Below are positions 1 to 12,325 of a stretch of 64,000 nt of DNA, piece by piece (the stretch's first letter is position 1; each line of letters begins with the position of its first letter). This stretch comes from Hydractinia symbiolongicarpus. Its lineage: Eukaryota > Cnidaria > Hydrozoa > Anthoathecata > Hydractiniidae. Made by a program: the position numbers and the translations under genes. Below the pieces are notes generated by a model. That model was given only the letters and a program-made list of their open reading frames with translations, made no database searches and was not told the DNA's origin. The DNA lies in NCBI RefSeq assembly GCF_029227915.1, contig NC_079884.1:12026001-12090000 (forward strand), in the 5' to 3' direction.

Positions 1-1209
1 CAACAGTATAAAATTATGTTGGACTTTATATAACAGAGCTTAAACAGCTGGTTAGCAAGTATTTTTAAATTTCTATTTTTTTAAAAAAGTTCTATCGTTC
101 TAAAGATGTTTACACTTAAAAAATTTCAGAATTAAATTGTGCTGCACGGATGTTATATTCGGAGATAGATAGATAGACTTTATCAATGCATAGATATTAT
201 AAAGGTGAATTGATAAACTCCAAGGCCTTTTAATTATTTGCTGACGACCCCATAATTTGGGATATGTATGTCGGTTTGCAATCAAATTTTGTGAGTAAAC
301 ATATTGGGTCTATACAAGCTTGGAGATAAAAAGACGCAATGTACCTTCTTTACATGTAATTAATTCCATGCAGTCAAGAGTGCGGTTGATCAAGGCAAAC
401 AGATGCTTACTTATCAGTTCCTGAAAATTACAGCATAACGAAAACACTACTTGCTCTTATATTAAAGGGATTTAAACAAATTGATCAGTATATTTTTAAA
501 ATAACTTGCTGTAAGCCTGTGGAAAAATTCACAAAAAAAACAGCCAGCAAAAAAACACAAAAGACTTTGCCCACTGCTAATATGGAATATTAAGAACCTA
601 TGAATTATCATTAAACAGCTTTAAGTACTTGAGCCTATACAAAAAGTGTATTTTTATGCATAATACCTTGTCATATCACAAACTCGGACACCATTTAATG
701 GACCTCTATCTTCCTCCCAGTCATCTTAAAAAATGATATATATTTTATATTAAAGTAAATATTTTAAACAAGATAAGAAAAATTAATGTGTATATAGCTA
801 TTCAGGCTTTTCTGGAAAGGCCTACAATAGCACATGCACACACTCCTACACACACAGATTGATTAGGGCTATTGATATATATTTATAGCACGCGCACATT
901 CATAAATTATATAGGGAGCTCCCGATCAACGTAGTACACCTAAAACACACGAAAAAAAATCCTCATAAATTCACACTCGCAAAACTCTCACACGTGCTTT
1001 CTGAAAAAGTATTGGGTATATACTATACATAAAAACTTTAAAAGTAAAACAATAAGTGGTAGTTAAAGAAAGGTATACACAAAAGAAAGAAATAGCATAC
1101 CTGACACTCCATGAAACTTCGATTTAAATATCTTTGATGAAGTACAAGCAGCATTGGCAATTTTTTTTAACTTTAAAAGTTGTTTCTTTATGTGTCGAGA
1201 ATGCAACAT
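1..1209 (-). CDS. SUGCT: SUGCT-like CoA-transferase, copy C (5' part only; gene runs off the left edge)
   Basis: Two coding exons of a third SUGCT paralogue are visible. Exon 1 (1101-1209) starts at an ATG in the context AAACAATG and encodes 36 residues rich in Lys, Arg, Leu and Ser with no acidic residue, as expected of a mitochondrial presequence. It ends in phase 1 at a GTATGC donor. Exon 2 (667-724) is 58 nt, the same length and phase as exon 2 of copy A, and contains [13 protein letters not shown], the motif opening the CoA-transferase family III domain. It ends at a GTATTA donor. No exon 3 was found in 1-666, so the rest lies beyond the window. In the family, SUGCT moves CoA from succinyl-CoA to glutarate in mitochondria. 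The call rests on about 55 residues plus matching exon structure with copies A and B. Confidence 0.75.
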
Positions 1210-2972
1210 TGTTTACAATTCTCTTTTATTCCTAATATGTAGACCTAGGATCAAAATTAAAAAATTAAACATTTCTAGTGTACCAGCCATTTAAATTAAT
1301 TCCAGTTTATTTTTAAATGATTTCTTTCAAGGAAACATTTTCTTTCCACTCACAAAGAATATGAACTCTTTTATTTTTTTAAGCAAATTTTCTGGGTAGC
1401 TCAAGGTTCAAGAGGAACTGAAATTAAATTTGAACTATATATATGTATTCTTCTAATTCTTCTTAAAAAATTTCACTAATTTGCAGTGAATTATATTTCT
1501 TTTTTTGAATGGATTTCTTTGATTACTGTTGTCTGTTGCTTATATTTTTTACCTACAGATGCTTGTGCATGTGGCAAAAAAAAAACCTTTTTAACTTTTG
1601 TAAGCATTAACAATTTGAAATTTATCATTGTAATTTAAAGATTTCAAATTTTATAAGAGTTTGGCCGTAATATTCAACTAAAGTGACACATTTTTACTGC
1701 AGTTGATTTGCATAGTCATTTCTCCATAAAACATCAAATGTTTTGCTACTAATAGAGGCAGTTGTACCTAGTGTATAAAGTTGAAAATTTTGCATTTCCA
1801 TAAATTTCAATGGTGATCATTTTTTTCTTGTTGGTCATTTGTTGAAAATGATAAGAAAACTTTAAGCATGTTAACCCGGCTCTAAGAATATTTGCATTAT
1901 ATATGGAAGAAAGGCAATGCAGGATAAACAAAATGGCAATGTGAGATTAATTAGTCAATTAAAAGTTAGTTATAGCAAGCTTCTAACAAATAACTTTGTT
2001 TAATAGTATTTTTTCCAATGCTCTTATTGCAGAAAAAAGTCTGCAAAGCATGACTAGTTGTCACCAGCACCTTATTAGGACAGTGTTTAAAACAGATCGT
2101 TTCCCATTTGACCCCAGTTGCTGACAGTTTATTGATTGGTATCGCTACCTAAAATGTATATACATCAAACATATTTTTAAAGTTATTTATAAAAGGAAAA
2201 CGTCATGTGGTTTGGAATAAACCTGATAAGCATTAAAGCAAAATGCAGCTGAGACAGGTTTACACTGGGCAACCCCGTCACTCTAAAAGGTAGAAAAGTC
2301 TAGAAAAAAAGTCACAGGAACAACTATTTGTATTTGCATGGGCCAAATACCCAAATTACCAAACACCCAACACTAAGCACTAAACTGCTACATACTAAAG
2401 CATAAACATAAATGGCAGACTTACTGCGCAAATACAGTCGTGAAGGTGATAAAAAAAACTTTGAGGTTCGAATCTCATGAACATAGTTACTTAACTTTTT
2501 TTATTACAAGGTAAACCTAAATTTATTAAAATACATATAAAGCAAAAAACACATCATTTACCTTTATGATTTTTTTTTTCGTTTCTCCTTGAAGTCAAAA
2601 ATATGCGAATCAAGAATAGCGCCGGGCACCCTAACTAAATCTCTGTTGGATTAAATTAAAAGATATCGTTCACTACAGCCTAAATGTTGGTTATGTCAGA
2701 ATAAAAATGTGAATCTATGAAGAAAAAGAGAGTATGGCCTGGTGAACTAGTTTTGCATAAGTAAAGTAAGTAACTTAGTTATTTGCATAAGTAAATTGCG
2801 CAGCTTGCCACTAAGCTATCAACAACAAGTTGAAAAACGTTGAAACGCTGTTGTGAATTATTTACTTTGGTTTGTATATAACTATTTTCAATCAACTACT
2901 AGCGTAAAGTGAAAACGCTTATAAAATTGTTTCAAAGTTTCCTTATAAAAATCAAGAGATCTATTAAAAAGA
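1210..2972. other. Intergenic stretch upstream of SUGCT-C
   Basis: I see no protein-coding exon that can be supported. The stretch holds AT-rich sequence, two tRNA-like promoter-box remnants (listed separately) and, at about 2693-2750, a segment about 55 nt long that is clearly similar to 10876-10935. This marks an old dispersed repeat family. Confidence 0.5.
2414..2818. repeat. Decayed tRNA-derived (SINE-like) fragments
   Basis: On the plus strand, GGTTCGAATC at 2465-2474 matches the pol III B-box consensus and sits in a short stem (TGAG/CTCA). On the minus strand, TAGCTTAGTGG at 2808-2818 matches an A box. They face opposite ways and no full cloverleaf can be drawn, so these look like fossil SINE heads rather than working tRNA genes. 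Confidence 0.3.
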
Positions 2973-3268
2973 AAAACTTCGTTCGACTGTCTTGCGCGGG
3001 CTACCGAACACCACCTATTCACAGGCGCTATCCCACTACTGCTCAGCGCGGGAACTTTTGCCTGCTGCGTTTCCGCCCTGGGCCGATACGTTCCTCATTA
3101 TCGAACCTGGTACTACATGAATTCCTTCCTGTAGACCATGTTGACACTGAGCTTAGTGTGGACGCCTGATCGACATAGACAACTGACCGATAGTGGTCCC
3201 GAACTCAAGCCGTTCGTAAGTTTAGTCTCCAAGTAGCTGGATTACAGGTGCACGCCACTACACCCAAC
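2973..3268 (-). ncRNA. RN7SL: SRP RNA (7SL), signal recognition particle RNA gene
   Basis: Read on the minus strand, the segment aligns end to end with animal 7SL RNA over about 295 nt. At the 5' end the Alu domain is present (GTGGCGTGCACCTGTAATCC, then CAGCTACTTGGAGACT). The middle has the helix 6 region (CGTCCACACTAAGCTCAGTG). The S domain keeps the helix 8 core (GGCCCAGGGCGGAAACGC followed by AGCAGG), which binds SRP54. The 3' part closes the long helix with CAGTAGTGGGATAGCGCC and TGTGAATAG. A run of five T residues (plus 2972-2976) gives a pol III terminator. The A-box-like TGGCGTGCACC lies inside the transcript, as in other 7SL genes. SRP RNA is the scaffold of the particle that targets secretory ribosomes to the ER. 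Conservation of the protein-binding loops and the terminator argue for a working gene rather than an Alu-like pseudogene. The exact 5' end is inferred by alignment from memory. Confidence 0.93.
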
Positions 3269-3846
3269 TGACGGAGAAGGGTAAAAAGTATTAAGTTATC
3301 GTTATTTTCTTAAAATTATTTTTAACTTTTTTTTTTAATAGTTTTACTAATATTAACCGGATTTTACATTTTCCCGCCTAGAATTTTGTTAAATACATAA
3401 AAAGTAGCATTCACAATCAGCTGTAGGTAAACTAAGTTTTAAATTTACACACGCCTCTTCAATAAAATATTTCTCACCTTATAAAAAAACAGCATACAGG
3501 CCTTTTACCTTCCCGTCTATTTTTTCGGAACCCATTGTTTGCCCTTAGATAATAACTATATAGGTTTGATCATATTTATCATAAATTATCAAAATCTTCT
3601 TATCGCATATGCACCAACGAGAATTGTATTCTCTAAAAAGCTTAGAATACACCTTTCCCGAATTTATATTTTGTAAAATATTGCGTGCATGAAAACGAGG
3701 CAAATCTTGGTAAACATTATTCGCGTTCATATAAACATGGAGGAAGACAATACTATGAGAGATATTTTGCTTAAAATAATTGAGCAAAATATAGATTTAG
3801 TCTTCGATGAAACTGAAGAAAAAGGGTGAGGGAAAACATGGAGTGA

Positions 3847-4215
3847 ATGCCACCGTTCACGATAAAAGAAATTGAAATGCATCGACAAAATAGTTGTAAA
3901 CAGCACGGTGTGGCAATTATTATGACTTTGGAGCGTGGCAGAAAGTTTAGGGATGAACTATACATATCTGCTGATAGCATTTTTACAACAACAACTGCAT
4001 TTGCTCCAAGTAAAAACAGAATTTTTTGAAAGACTTAGTTATGGTCAGCCCTGTAAAAAGTAATGCTGACAAAAAGGTATCCATCTAACGTTATATGATC
4101 CTAGAATTAATGATAGTTTGTGTAACATAAATCCAAGAATATTAAAACTGCAAGAAGATATGCTTATGGTTGACAAACGGGTTGGTTTTGCTCATTGTAT
4201 TGAGAGTACACGAAA
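3847..4215 (+). pseudogene. Fragment resembling cnidarian SWIM zinc-finger / YqaJ-type proteins
   Basis: The segment opens with MPPFTIKEIEMHRQNSC and continues through TLERGRKFRDELYISADSIF. After a frame break it resumes near 4086 with TLYDPRINDSL and LKLQEDMLMVDKRVGFAHCI. From memory, these blocks occur in this order in a large family of cnidarian proteins carrying a SWIM zinc finger and a YqaJ-like nuclease domain. The part that would hold the SWIM finger is missing, so this copy is internally deleted and frameshifted. The family assignment is tentative. Confidence 0.4.
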
Positions 4216-4286
4216 AAGAAAAAACAACATTAAATATGCGAACTTTCTTGTTTGATCTACATTGTCACACCAACTAGTACCGTTAG

Positions 4287-4316
4287 AACAATCTTGATGG
4301 TATCATCAAGATTGTT
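4287..4316. repeat. Perfect 13-bp hairpin
   Basis: AACAATCTTGATG at 4287-4299 and its exact complement at 4304-4316 are separated by the loop GTAT. The hairpin lies between the plus-strand YqaJ-like and the minus-strand THAP-like fragments, which point towards it. Confidence 0.85.
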
Positions 4317-4449
4317 ACTAATATTAATATATCTCAAATACTTCAAATAAATCAAAACATAACGAAACACAACCCTATGAGTTTATTGATGTAAATCCTT
4401 TATTAATCCCACAAGATTGGGGTAAATTAAATCAACATTACACACACAG

Positions 4450-4850
4450 CTAGCTGTTCAGTAAAGTCGTTTATAGTATCATCAATTAGTTTTTCTTTTA
4501 ACATTGAATTCCTCAGTTTTGATAGTTTCTAATTCATCAGGAGTGAAAAAACCAGGTTGTTCTTCAGTGATCTCAGCAGAATCAGATGAAGAACTTTCAT
4601 ATGTGCTTTCAGAATCTGTTTCGACTACTACAGGAAGTGCTCTTTTTTCGGACTTTTCCTTTTTTGTGTTGTATTATTTTGTTTGAACGTAAATATATAT
4701 GGCACAGAGCCATTAATGTTTTCCGTTCACAACCAAAACTTAGTTTTACACAGTGTACTTCAAAGTGGACTTCGCATACTTTTGTGTTCTTGTTTACTGT
4801 GAACACATCACACCTCCCTTTCTACGATATCTTGAAATGATGCTTACCCA
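4450..4850 (-). pseudogene. THAP zinc-finger fragment, frameshifted
   Basis: The minus strand encodes TKVCEVHFEVHCVKLSFGCE then RKTLM. After a one-frame change GSVPYIFTFKQ follows. A Cys-x2-His pair followed by a basic stretch and an aVPxIF-like motif is the C-terminal half of a THAP (C2CH) DNA-binding domain. An acidic/serine-rich tail (SAEITEEQPGFFTPDELE) follows in another frame. The first zinc-binding cysteines are absent, so the domain is broken. THAP domains are typical of P-element-type transposases and of genes derived from them. Confidence 0.5.
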
Positions 4851-6190
4851 TTGTTTTCTCAAACTTGGATCCGCTGGAAATGAAAACATTCCAATGCCTG
4901 TTTAACTCTGGGTTTATTAAGAGTAGAACTTTTGCATAACAGTACGCAACAAGAGTTACCAGGTCAAGAGGCTGATATACCTGGATAGATTAAATTATGA
5001 TAAATTTCTTGCTGACCTTTCTGATTGCTACTCGCCATCACAAATACATATTCTTCTTTTACAAGACAAGTATGTTTTTAAATACATTATAAGTGGTTTC
5101 GTTAAGAAAAACCTGCAATCCTTTAGAAAAATACACAATAAAAGATCATTCACAACGCATAAAAGTATCACACTCACCAGCTGTATTTTTAGTGTTTACA
5201 AAGTTTACTAAGAAGTGCCTCGTTTTCATGCCGATGATGTAATCGATAATTTAAATTCGGGAAAGGTGTATTGGAAAATTAAAATCCGATTGGAATTTCG
5301 TCGAAAGGACTCTACTGAATACCCCGTCATAAGTGGGTTTTTTCTTCTTTTGACACTCGTGAACGACATTTTAGAATAGGCCCTGGAATTATGCGCGATT
5401 ACCTTGTTTTTGTCTGTCGGGTTGGTTCATCACCTTTTCGCTAGGGCTCGTTTTATATTTTCTGACATCTTGAGGGCGAAAGGAAGGTCTTAAAAGGAAG
5501 GTCAATCTTAAAAAAATACAAGATGACCCCAGGATGGAGTTTCTTAGATCACCTCTTAAAAAATTTTACAATTTTATGATGGTAATGAGCTCCTGAGAGG
5601 AGGGGCCATGAAATAGTCTGAAGTTGCATAAGCTGAAATATTTATTTTTTAGAACACACTACTACATCTTTAATTTCAGCCATCAATAAATAAATTTTTC
5701 TACTTTTTTTTTTCTTTTAAATACTTTTACTATTTTTTTTCTAATCCAGAAGACTGGAAGTTACAAAGTAATAAATTAAATAGGAAGATGTTAAAATAAA
5801 TAATATTTTAATTTAGTATTTATAACTACTATATTTTCGTTTTAAAACTATAAACAACAACAAAAATGGTTCTAGGACCAATAAATATATCCTAGCAGTT
5901 AAAACATGGAAAATAGAGCAGCTCTAATATTTTCAAGTTGACAAAGTTTTTCACATCTCGTTTGCAATAAATGTGTTTAGTTTTTTGTTAAAAAGCAGAA
6001 GATTCTTAAAAATATTTCTAAAAATATATCTGGCGTGAACACGTCTGTATATTCGTCGTTAAGTATTCATTAGCTGTCTCCATTACCATGACAAGAACAC
6101 GTCGTGAGAATGTCATGTACTCGTCATTGACACTCAGAAGCACTCGTCGGCAACCATTTCAATCGCCATGACACTATCTTTACGTCAAGT

Positions 6191-8639
6191 TTAACCCGTC
6201 ATCGCCATTTTTTCTACTTCTTCTAATAAACTTCCATCTTCAATGACGTTTTTCTCTAATAAAGTCCTGATGTCATGATCACTATAATTTAGCTCTTTCA
6301 GAACATCTACAGTATGCTCTCCCAATATAGGAGGATGCACTGGTGGATGCAGCACGCTCTCACCGTTGTATGCCACTGGTGAGCCTGAAATTTAAAAGTA
6401 AAATGTTTTTTTTAACTTTACCCTTGAAAGCCTCCTCGCAAAGCAATAATCTACATTACATAGGAACTCCTTGCAAATTTCGCAAAGCTTTATAAGACTA
6501 GTTATAGAAACAGTTATTATACCTGCAACGTTAATACGTCCAATTGTTGGATGAGGTATACTTTGAACAAGGTCTAGATGTGCTACTTGCGGCATTTCAA
6601 ATACTTCTTTTACGTTATTTACACGACCACAAGGCACGCCGACGTTGTTGAGTTTTTCAAGCCAGTGTTCGCACGTTTGTGTTTGCATTTTATCTTCTAT
6701 TATTTTTATAAGTTCTTTTCTGTTTTCAACACGTTTTGGATTTGATTCAAATCGCGCGTCTTCAAGTAGTTCAGGTAAATCAAGCGCCTAAACGAGATAA
6801 AACATATAAATGTTAGTTTCAAGTTCTGCATGCAGAAGAAGGCATATGTTTAACCATATTCGGTCACATAAAAATAAGTTAATTTCAAGTCACACCTTCA
6901 TTGCGTTTTGAAAGTGCTTGTTGTTGGCTGCTGCAAGTGCAATTTCACGTCCGTCAGCTGTTGCAAATGCCTGTCAATTAAAACCAAAAATGCATTTACA
7001 AAACCGTTTTCCTAAAAACACACTTTCATTACTTTAAAGGCAATTAAAAATACCTGATAGGGAACAATTGTTCCATGAGCGGTGCCATGACGGGTTGCTA
7101 TGCGACCAGTATTTAAGTAATTCGACGCAACGTGACATAAAAATGCTACTTGAGTTTGTAGTAGAGAAGTGTCAATCTTTTTTCCTTTACCGGTGATCAT
7201 TCGTTCATATAAAGCTGAAAGGATCGCTCCATTGGCATACATTCCGGTCATGATGTCAGTAATCGATATACCAACAATGCAGGAGTTCCCTCCTTCCGGT
7301 CCGGTTATACTCATTAAACCTCCAACAGCTTGTGCGATTAAATCGTATCCGGGTTTATTGCGTTCCGGTCCTTGGAATCCAAAACCACATATGGAGGCAT
7401 ACACCAATGAAGGGTTGATCTTTTTTAACTCCTCGTACCCAAACCCTAACGCATCGATTTTCCCATGTGCAAAATTTTCGACGAACACGTCACTGCTTTT
7501 CACAAGCTTTATAAAAAAATAAAGATAAAATAAATGACAATGAACAATTGTGAAAACAGAGAACAACCAAGTGAAAAGAAGTTACAATAATCTTGAAAAG
7601 TAAACGTAAAATTTAAAGCCTCACCTCGTAAATGATATCTTTTCCTTCTGGCTTTTTCATGTCAATAGCTATACTCTAAAAACACGAATAATATTTTTGA
7701 ATTACAATGCTAGGCCAACGTGCTTTGAAAATTAACATTATAGAGAAATGACTTTAATTTTTGTATTAAATTTTAAATCTGTTACCTTTTTGTTTCGATT
7801 AATCGAGAGATAGTAACAACTTTCGCCATCAACAAAAGGCGGACCAAAATGTCGAGTATCATCACCAACACCTAAAAACCAAAAAAGTTGGGATTGTCAA
7901 TAATAATAACAGAGCACACGAGATATGGAAAGAAAACGTACATATTGAAAAAGGCGGGAAGCACACAAGTTTTTGGAAGCTCTTTCATCCCCAATATTGT
8001 ACGCTAGGAGGACCGGTGCAAGCAAAAAGGGTATATATATAACACGAACCTGGTCTTTCTACTTTGATCACTTCAGCTCCCATGTCGCCAAGTATTTGGG
8101 TGCAATAAGGACCAGCTAGTACCCTGAAACATAAATGAGGTATATTTTTTGAAATAGACAAGAAATCTATTAAAGAAATTAGTTGTAAAAAACCATTTTT
8201 GGTGAATGGAATTTGAAAATAGAAATAAGACACCAATTTGAAATTCATACCTGCTTAAATCGCACACTCGGACGCCATCCAATGGTCCTATTCGTTTTTG
8301 TGGTTCGACTGAAAAAAAAGAATATCATTAATTTATCAAATTAGATTTTCAAACAAGTATTTTTTTAAAGCGTTCTTCTTATGTTTAGTTTCTTAAAATA
8401 CTATCGTTTCCAGCATGATAATTTTTTTCTTAAAAAAACTCAATATTTTCTTATCACTTTAAAAATCGTTTTTTTTTTCTCTTACCGTCATGTAGATGTT
8501 CTCCATGATGATGGTCAACACGATAACCGTACCCTTCCTCATGATGAAATGTCGACTTCCATACGACTGGATTGCATAGTATTCTTTTCAAATACTTAGC
8601 ACTGCTTAACTTTAAAAATGATGTTCTAACAGATAACAT
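6191..8639 (-). CDS. SUGCT: Succinate-hydroxymethylglutarate CoA-transferase-like, copy A
   Basis: Complete gene of 9 coding exons: 8486-8639, 8251-8308, 8050-8123, 7786-7871, 7625-7675, 7054-7506, 6896-6970, 6523-6787, 6191-6384; all junctions are GT-AG and phases agree. The product is 469 residues (human SUGCT is about 445). Residues 1 to about 50, mostly exon 1, form a basic, Ser-rich presequence followed by a His/Asp/Glu-rich linker. The CoA-transferase family III domain follows: [33 protein letters not shown], the CoA-binding region SINRNKK, then [14 protein letters not shown] with the likely nucleophilic Asp near residue 225, and [11 protein letters not shown]. The C-terminus has [12 protein letters not shown]. 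In the family, SUGCT re-activates glutarate to glutaryl-CoA using succinyl-CoA in the mitochondrial matrix. Exons 6 (453 nt) and 8 (265 nt) are each undivided here but split in copy B. A close CoA-transferase relative cannot be excluded. Confidence 0.92.
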
Positions 8640-9783
8640 TCGTGTATAAATAAATTAACGTTCTTCTTCGATGTCTTTCTTAAAATGATTTGACAAGAAC
8701 GTGTGCGCATCTGCTTTTATACTCGCACCAAAGTAGTTTCCAGGTTGTTCACTAGTACAACGCAGTTTCGTAAATCGGCCTATTACGCAACTCATATGCG
8801 TTCGAACATTTCCTTTGGACGTCACATCGGTTATTCGAAGATTCCAAACACTCCGTGACGGTTGTCCTCTTAATGCTGCCATAATGCTTCATTAATAAAA
8901 TTATGTTACAAAAACATCTAAGATGAAGAGCGGACTCTCACCTTGCCGTGATCAATGTCATCCATTTAATTACAACGCTCGTCTTGAAGCCACACGCCAT
9001 CATTAATAACACGAAGTGATGTTGAATTAACATCCAGTGAATGCATGACGGCACGTCTTTAAATATTTCATTAAAAATGGCGGATCAGGTGTTGTAATAA
9101 CTGACAATGAACACAACACAATGAGGAGTTACCAATAACAATACAAAGCATAAGTAATTAATGCATAAAAAATTTAAGATGCGGTAAAGAATTTTAAATT
9201 TTAATAAAAAAAGTTTGATGAGAGAGCCATCATATTCATCTCTCTGATGCAATGATTTGTTTTTAAAACCAAGATTTACTTACAAACATTTTGACCACAC
9301 GAACATGTGTCATTTTTTGCTTACTCAAACGATTTTTATCGTCATGATGGACACATTGACGCCTGGAAAGTGACAAATTATCGTGGACGTGATAAATGAA
9401 ATTTTTGTCAGCAATTTGTCATCTTCTTTGAAAAGTTCAAGCACTTTCACCAAAGAAGCCTCTGAAGGTAAAATACTAACATTTTTCCCTTGAAATTTGA
9501 CAAGGTCAAGATTTTTCAATTAAACTGCCTATTTTCATAAGGATATCATGATTCGGACGGGTATTGTGGACGGGTTTATGGTGTCAGATTACGGTGATTA
9601 TAAGTTAAAACGAGTTTAGTTAAAACTGCAACTTACAACGCGGGGACGAACGTTGTCGTTTGAAATAATCACTCCTCGCCACCGCAAGCATTTGCTTTTG
9701 TTTGTTAACAAAGGCGGACTTTTCAAACATACAAACGAACGATTAAATTGCGATCGCTCGTACGTAAACCACTTTCGTAGGTA

Positions 9784-9791
9784 TGACGTCA
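9784..9791. promoter_or_regulatory. CRE-like palindrome TGACGTCA
   Basis: A perfect cAMP-response-element palindrome lies about 1.1 kb upstream of the SUGCT-A start codon. The surrounding 150 nt are less AT-rich, with several CG dinucleotides (GCGATCGC nearby). It may mark a promoter, but a single 8-mer can occur by chance. Confidence 0.3.
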
Positions 9792-9916
9792 CGAAATGTT
9801 CGCACGGTCATCGAAAATGTCAACACGGACAAAATTTCATTTCCTTAAATGTTTGTGTACACGAGTAATCACGAAAGACAAAGTATAAGATATAAGTTGG
9901 AAAAAAAAGTTTAGAC

Positions 9917-9956
9917 CCAACCTCGATCCCAGGCCTTGCCCTGGGAACGAGGTTGG
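9917..9956. repeat. Fold-back repeat of the CCTCGTCCCCAGG family
   Basis: CCAACCTCGATCCCAGG (9917-9933) and CCTGGGAACGAGGTTGG (9940-9956) are inverted with one mismatch and a 6-nt spacer. The same core recurs at 59.1-60.5 kb, so this is a dispersed short inverted-repeat element. Confidence 0.75.
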
Positions 9957-12304
9957 TTTGAACCCTAAACTTATTTGTACCACCAAAGATTAATTTGTTT
10001 GAAAAAGTCCATGTAGAAACCAAACTTGTTTCTCAAATGACGCTCTTTTATAACAACTACTAGATGTAAGCAATATTTTTATAAGTATAAACTCAACAAA
10101 AACATTCAAGTTAAATTTAGAAGGCATATACAAGGTAATGAAATATCAAAATCCTGACCCCAAATTTTAATTGGCCTAAAATTCAATGCGTGTACAAAAC
10201 TTAAAAATTGCCAACGCAACAAGTACAATTCCATCACAACAAGAAAAAAATTCGGTATAATTACTGCATTCTGATTGGCTCAATACAAAAATGTGGACTC
10301 AGAATTGCTGTTAAAAGTGGCGACACGAAGGAATTTTTCAGTAACATTTTTTGTTACTCGCAGCATGTTTTTTGTTGCCAGTGACAAGATACAAAATCAA
10401 ATTAATGTTGCAAGTGACAAAAAATGCTGTAAGCAGCAAAGACCTGTTCTGTCGATACAAGTTAACTGAAAAAGTCGCCTCATGGCATAGCATCATTACT
10501 CAATAGACTTTTTCTTATGTTCTTATAAGAATCGTCAAGGCTCTATTTGCGAAATTTAAGAAAAATCCATTATCAGAAAGCAAAACAAAAAATTCTGTTT
10601 CACAACATTTCTCTTACAGGAATCGACGATTTAGAAATAGTGTAGTGGAAAAAATATGTTATACATTGATTCTCTGTTAATAGATGACAGCCTTTTCCTT
10701 ATTTATTAACCTTGCTTTAATTTTTCTTCACAGTTTTAAATACATTTATTTGGGGCTCAATATATTGATTTTGCATCTTCAAAAAAGTGCATATTTCCGG
10801 CAAACTTAGTCAGGAGTCCTGACGCCTATATTTTCGATAACGATACCCAAGAAACGAATCGAAGTTAATTATAAATGTCAGAATATAAATTGAGTCTATG
10901 GAGAAAAAAAGCGAGTTTGGCTTGCTGAAGTAAACTAACCTATATTTTTAAAAATGTACGATGAGGACGTTTTAATTGTTTGTGAGATAACACATGTAGT
11001 CCGGTTGACGATTTTAATGGTGGCATACCGGAAGTGCACATAAGAACGCACAGAAAAATAAACAAAATTGCATTAATTTTATTACGAATGACGTTATTAG
11101 GAGGACAAACCCCCCAGTCACGCGGTTGAGACCAAAGTCCAAATAAAAAAATCGTAAGACAACCACAGTTGTCATGGCATTGAAAACAACATTTTAAAAG
11201 ACTTTAAAAAAAACACAAATAAAGTTTCCTAGGCAAAAATGAGAGGATGAAATAAAAGCATAGCGTGCGTTGATTTAACAACACAAAATCACGTGAAAAA
11301 CATGCGTTCTTTTGAATTTTGCACGTGATTTTGCATATGGTAAATACATGCAACTTGTCACTTAAAATATTTAAAATATTAACCGATGTTGAGAATTTCT
11401 ATATTTTCTAAACTGCATGAATGATATAAAAGCAGATACTTTTTAAAAGTTTGATAAATTCTTATAGATTTTTTTTATATTAGAAACAAGTTTATAAGAA
11501 ATACGAGGCTAAGATTATAGGTGTTATCAATAAGTATATGGGCAAATTGAAGGATAAATTAACAGGTCTCTTTCTTTTAGGGTAGCAACAAACAAAGTTA
11601 ATACTGTTTTCGAAATATGATCCTCAAATTTATCGCTTTTTGTGTTTGTTAGCTTTTTTCGTGTTAGACTTTTTCGTGTTAAATTTTTTTTTAAATGATA
11701 GAAGAAATTTTCCTACGCAAAAAATCATCAATATACAGCTTTCAGAGGTTTAGCCAAGTTTGATTACTACAATAGGTTTTCCTGAATTAGAAAGTGTTTT
11801 TTCAAATCTTCTTCCCAGTTTTATCACCATGGACAAGTTTTTTATAAAGATAGAGCTGAATCGAAATAAATTTAACAGATGGCAAAAATTACTAAATTTT
11901 TTTCTCACGAAGATAACACTAGCTATTGTATTTAAAATTACAGTTTGCGTAACACAAAGAAACGCTCTGAAGTCTAAATAGATAGAAAAAATTCGATTAT
12001 TTGAAAATTTAACTTTCTTTTTAAAGAAGAAACTCAGATAATGTGACTTTCTAGACTAGAAAATAATTGATTACGTAACACAGGAAAGAAAAGAGTTTTG
12101 CAGGACATAATTTGGTAATTATTTATTTGACATAATCACATGGCGACGGCTATGTTTTTGGACATGAAATAAACAATCAACAGGAAACATCACAGATGAG
12201 ATTATAAATAACATTCTCATCTCGTAAAAAAAAATTAGAATACTGTAAAAAGATTGCATTATGGACAGTTTCGACTAAGAAATCCGAAAATTACTAATCC
12301 CCCG

Positions 12305-12325
12305 AAAATAATTTTTTGAGGAAAC
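12305..12325 (+). repeat. Copy of the AATAATT-N-TTTGAGGAAAC motif
   Basis: One of at least six near-identical copies between 12.3 and 20 kb. Others are at 14074-14094, 15885-15905 and 19149-19169 in the same orientation, and at 19863-19883 and 19934-19954 inverted. Confidence 0.6.

Larger units (their letters stand above)
3610..5340. mobile_element. Scrambled mobile-element remnant flanked by inverted coding fragments
   Basis: Two diverged copies of one coding fragment point outwards. The left copy (about 3610-3712) reads on the minus strand as PRFHARNILQNINSGKVYSK. The right copy (about 5211-5340) reads on the plus strand as PRFHADDVIDNLNSGKVYWK. Between them lie a plus-strand SWIM/YqaJ-like fragment, a perfect hairpin at 4287-4316 and a minus-strand THAP-like fragment. 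All frames are broken. I do not recognise the flanking protein. The arrangement looks like nested or rearranged DNA-transposon and host-derived pieces. Confidence 0.5.

Noticed and set aside
2909-3169. Plus-strand open frame of 86 codons with varied, protein-like composition
   Set aside because: It is the antisense of the SRP RNA gene; the composition comes from the structured RNA.
7169-7522. Plus-strand frame of 117 codons
   Set aside because: Antisense shadow of SUGCT-A exon 6.
8655-8882. Minus-strand frame of 75 codons just upstream of the SUGCT-A start
   Set aside because: No similarity or splice link to the SUGCT product; it ends 15 nt before the real ATG and is at most an upstream ORF.
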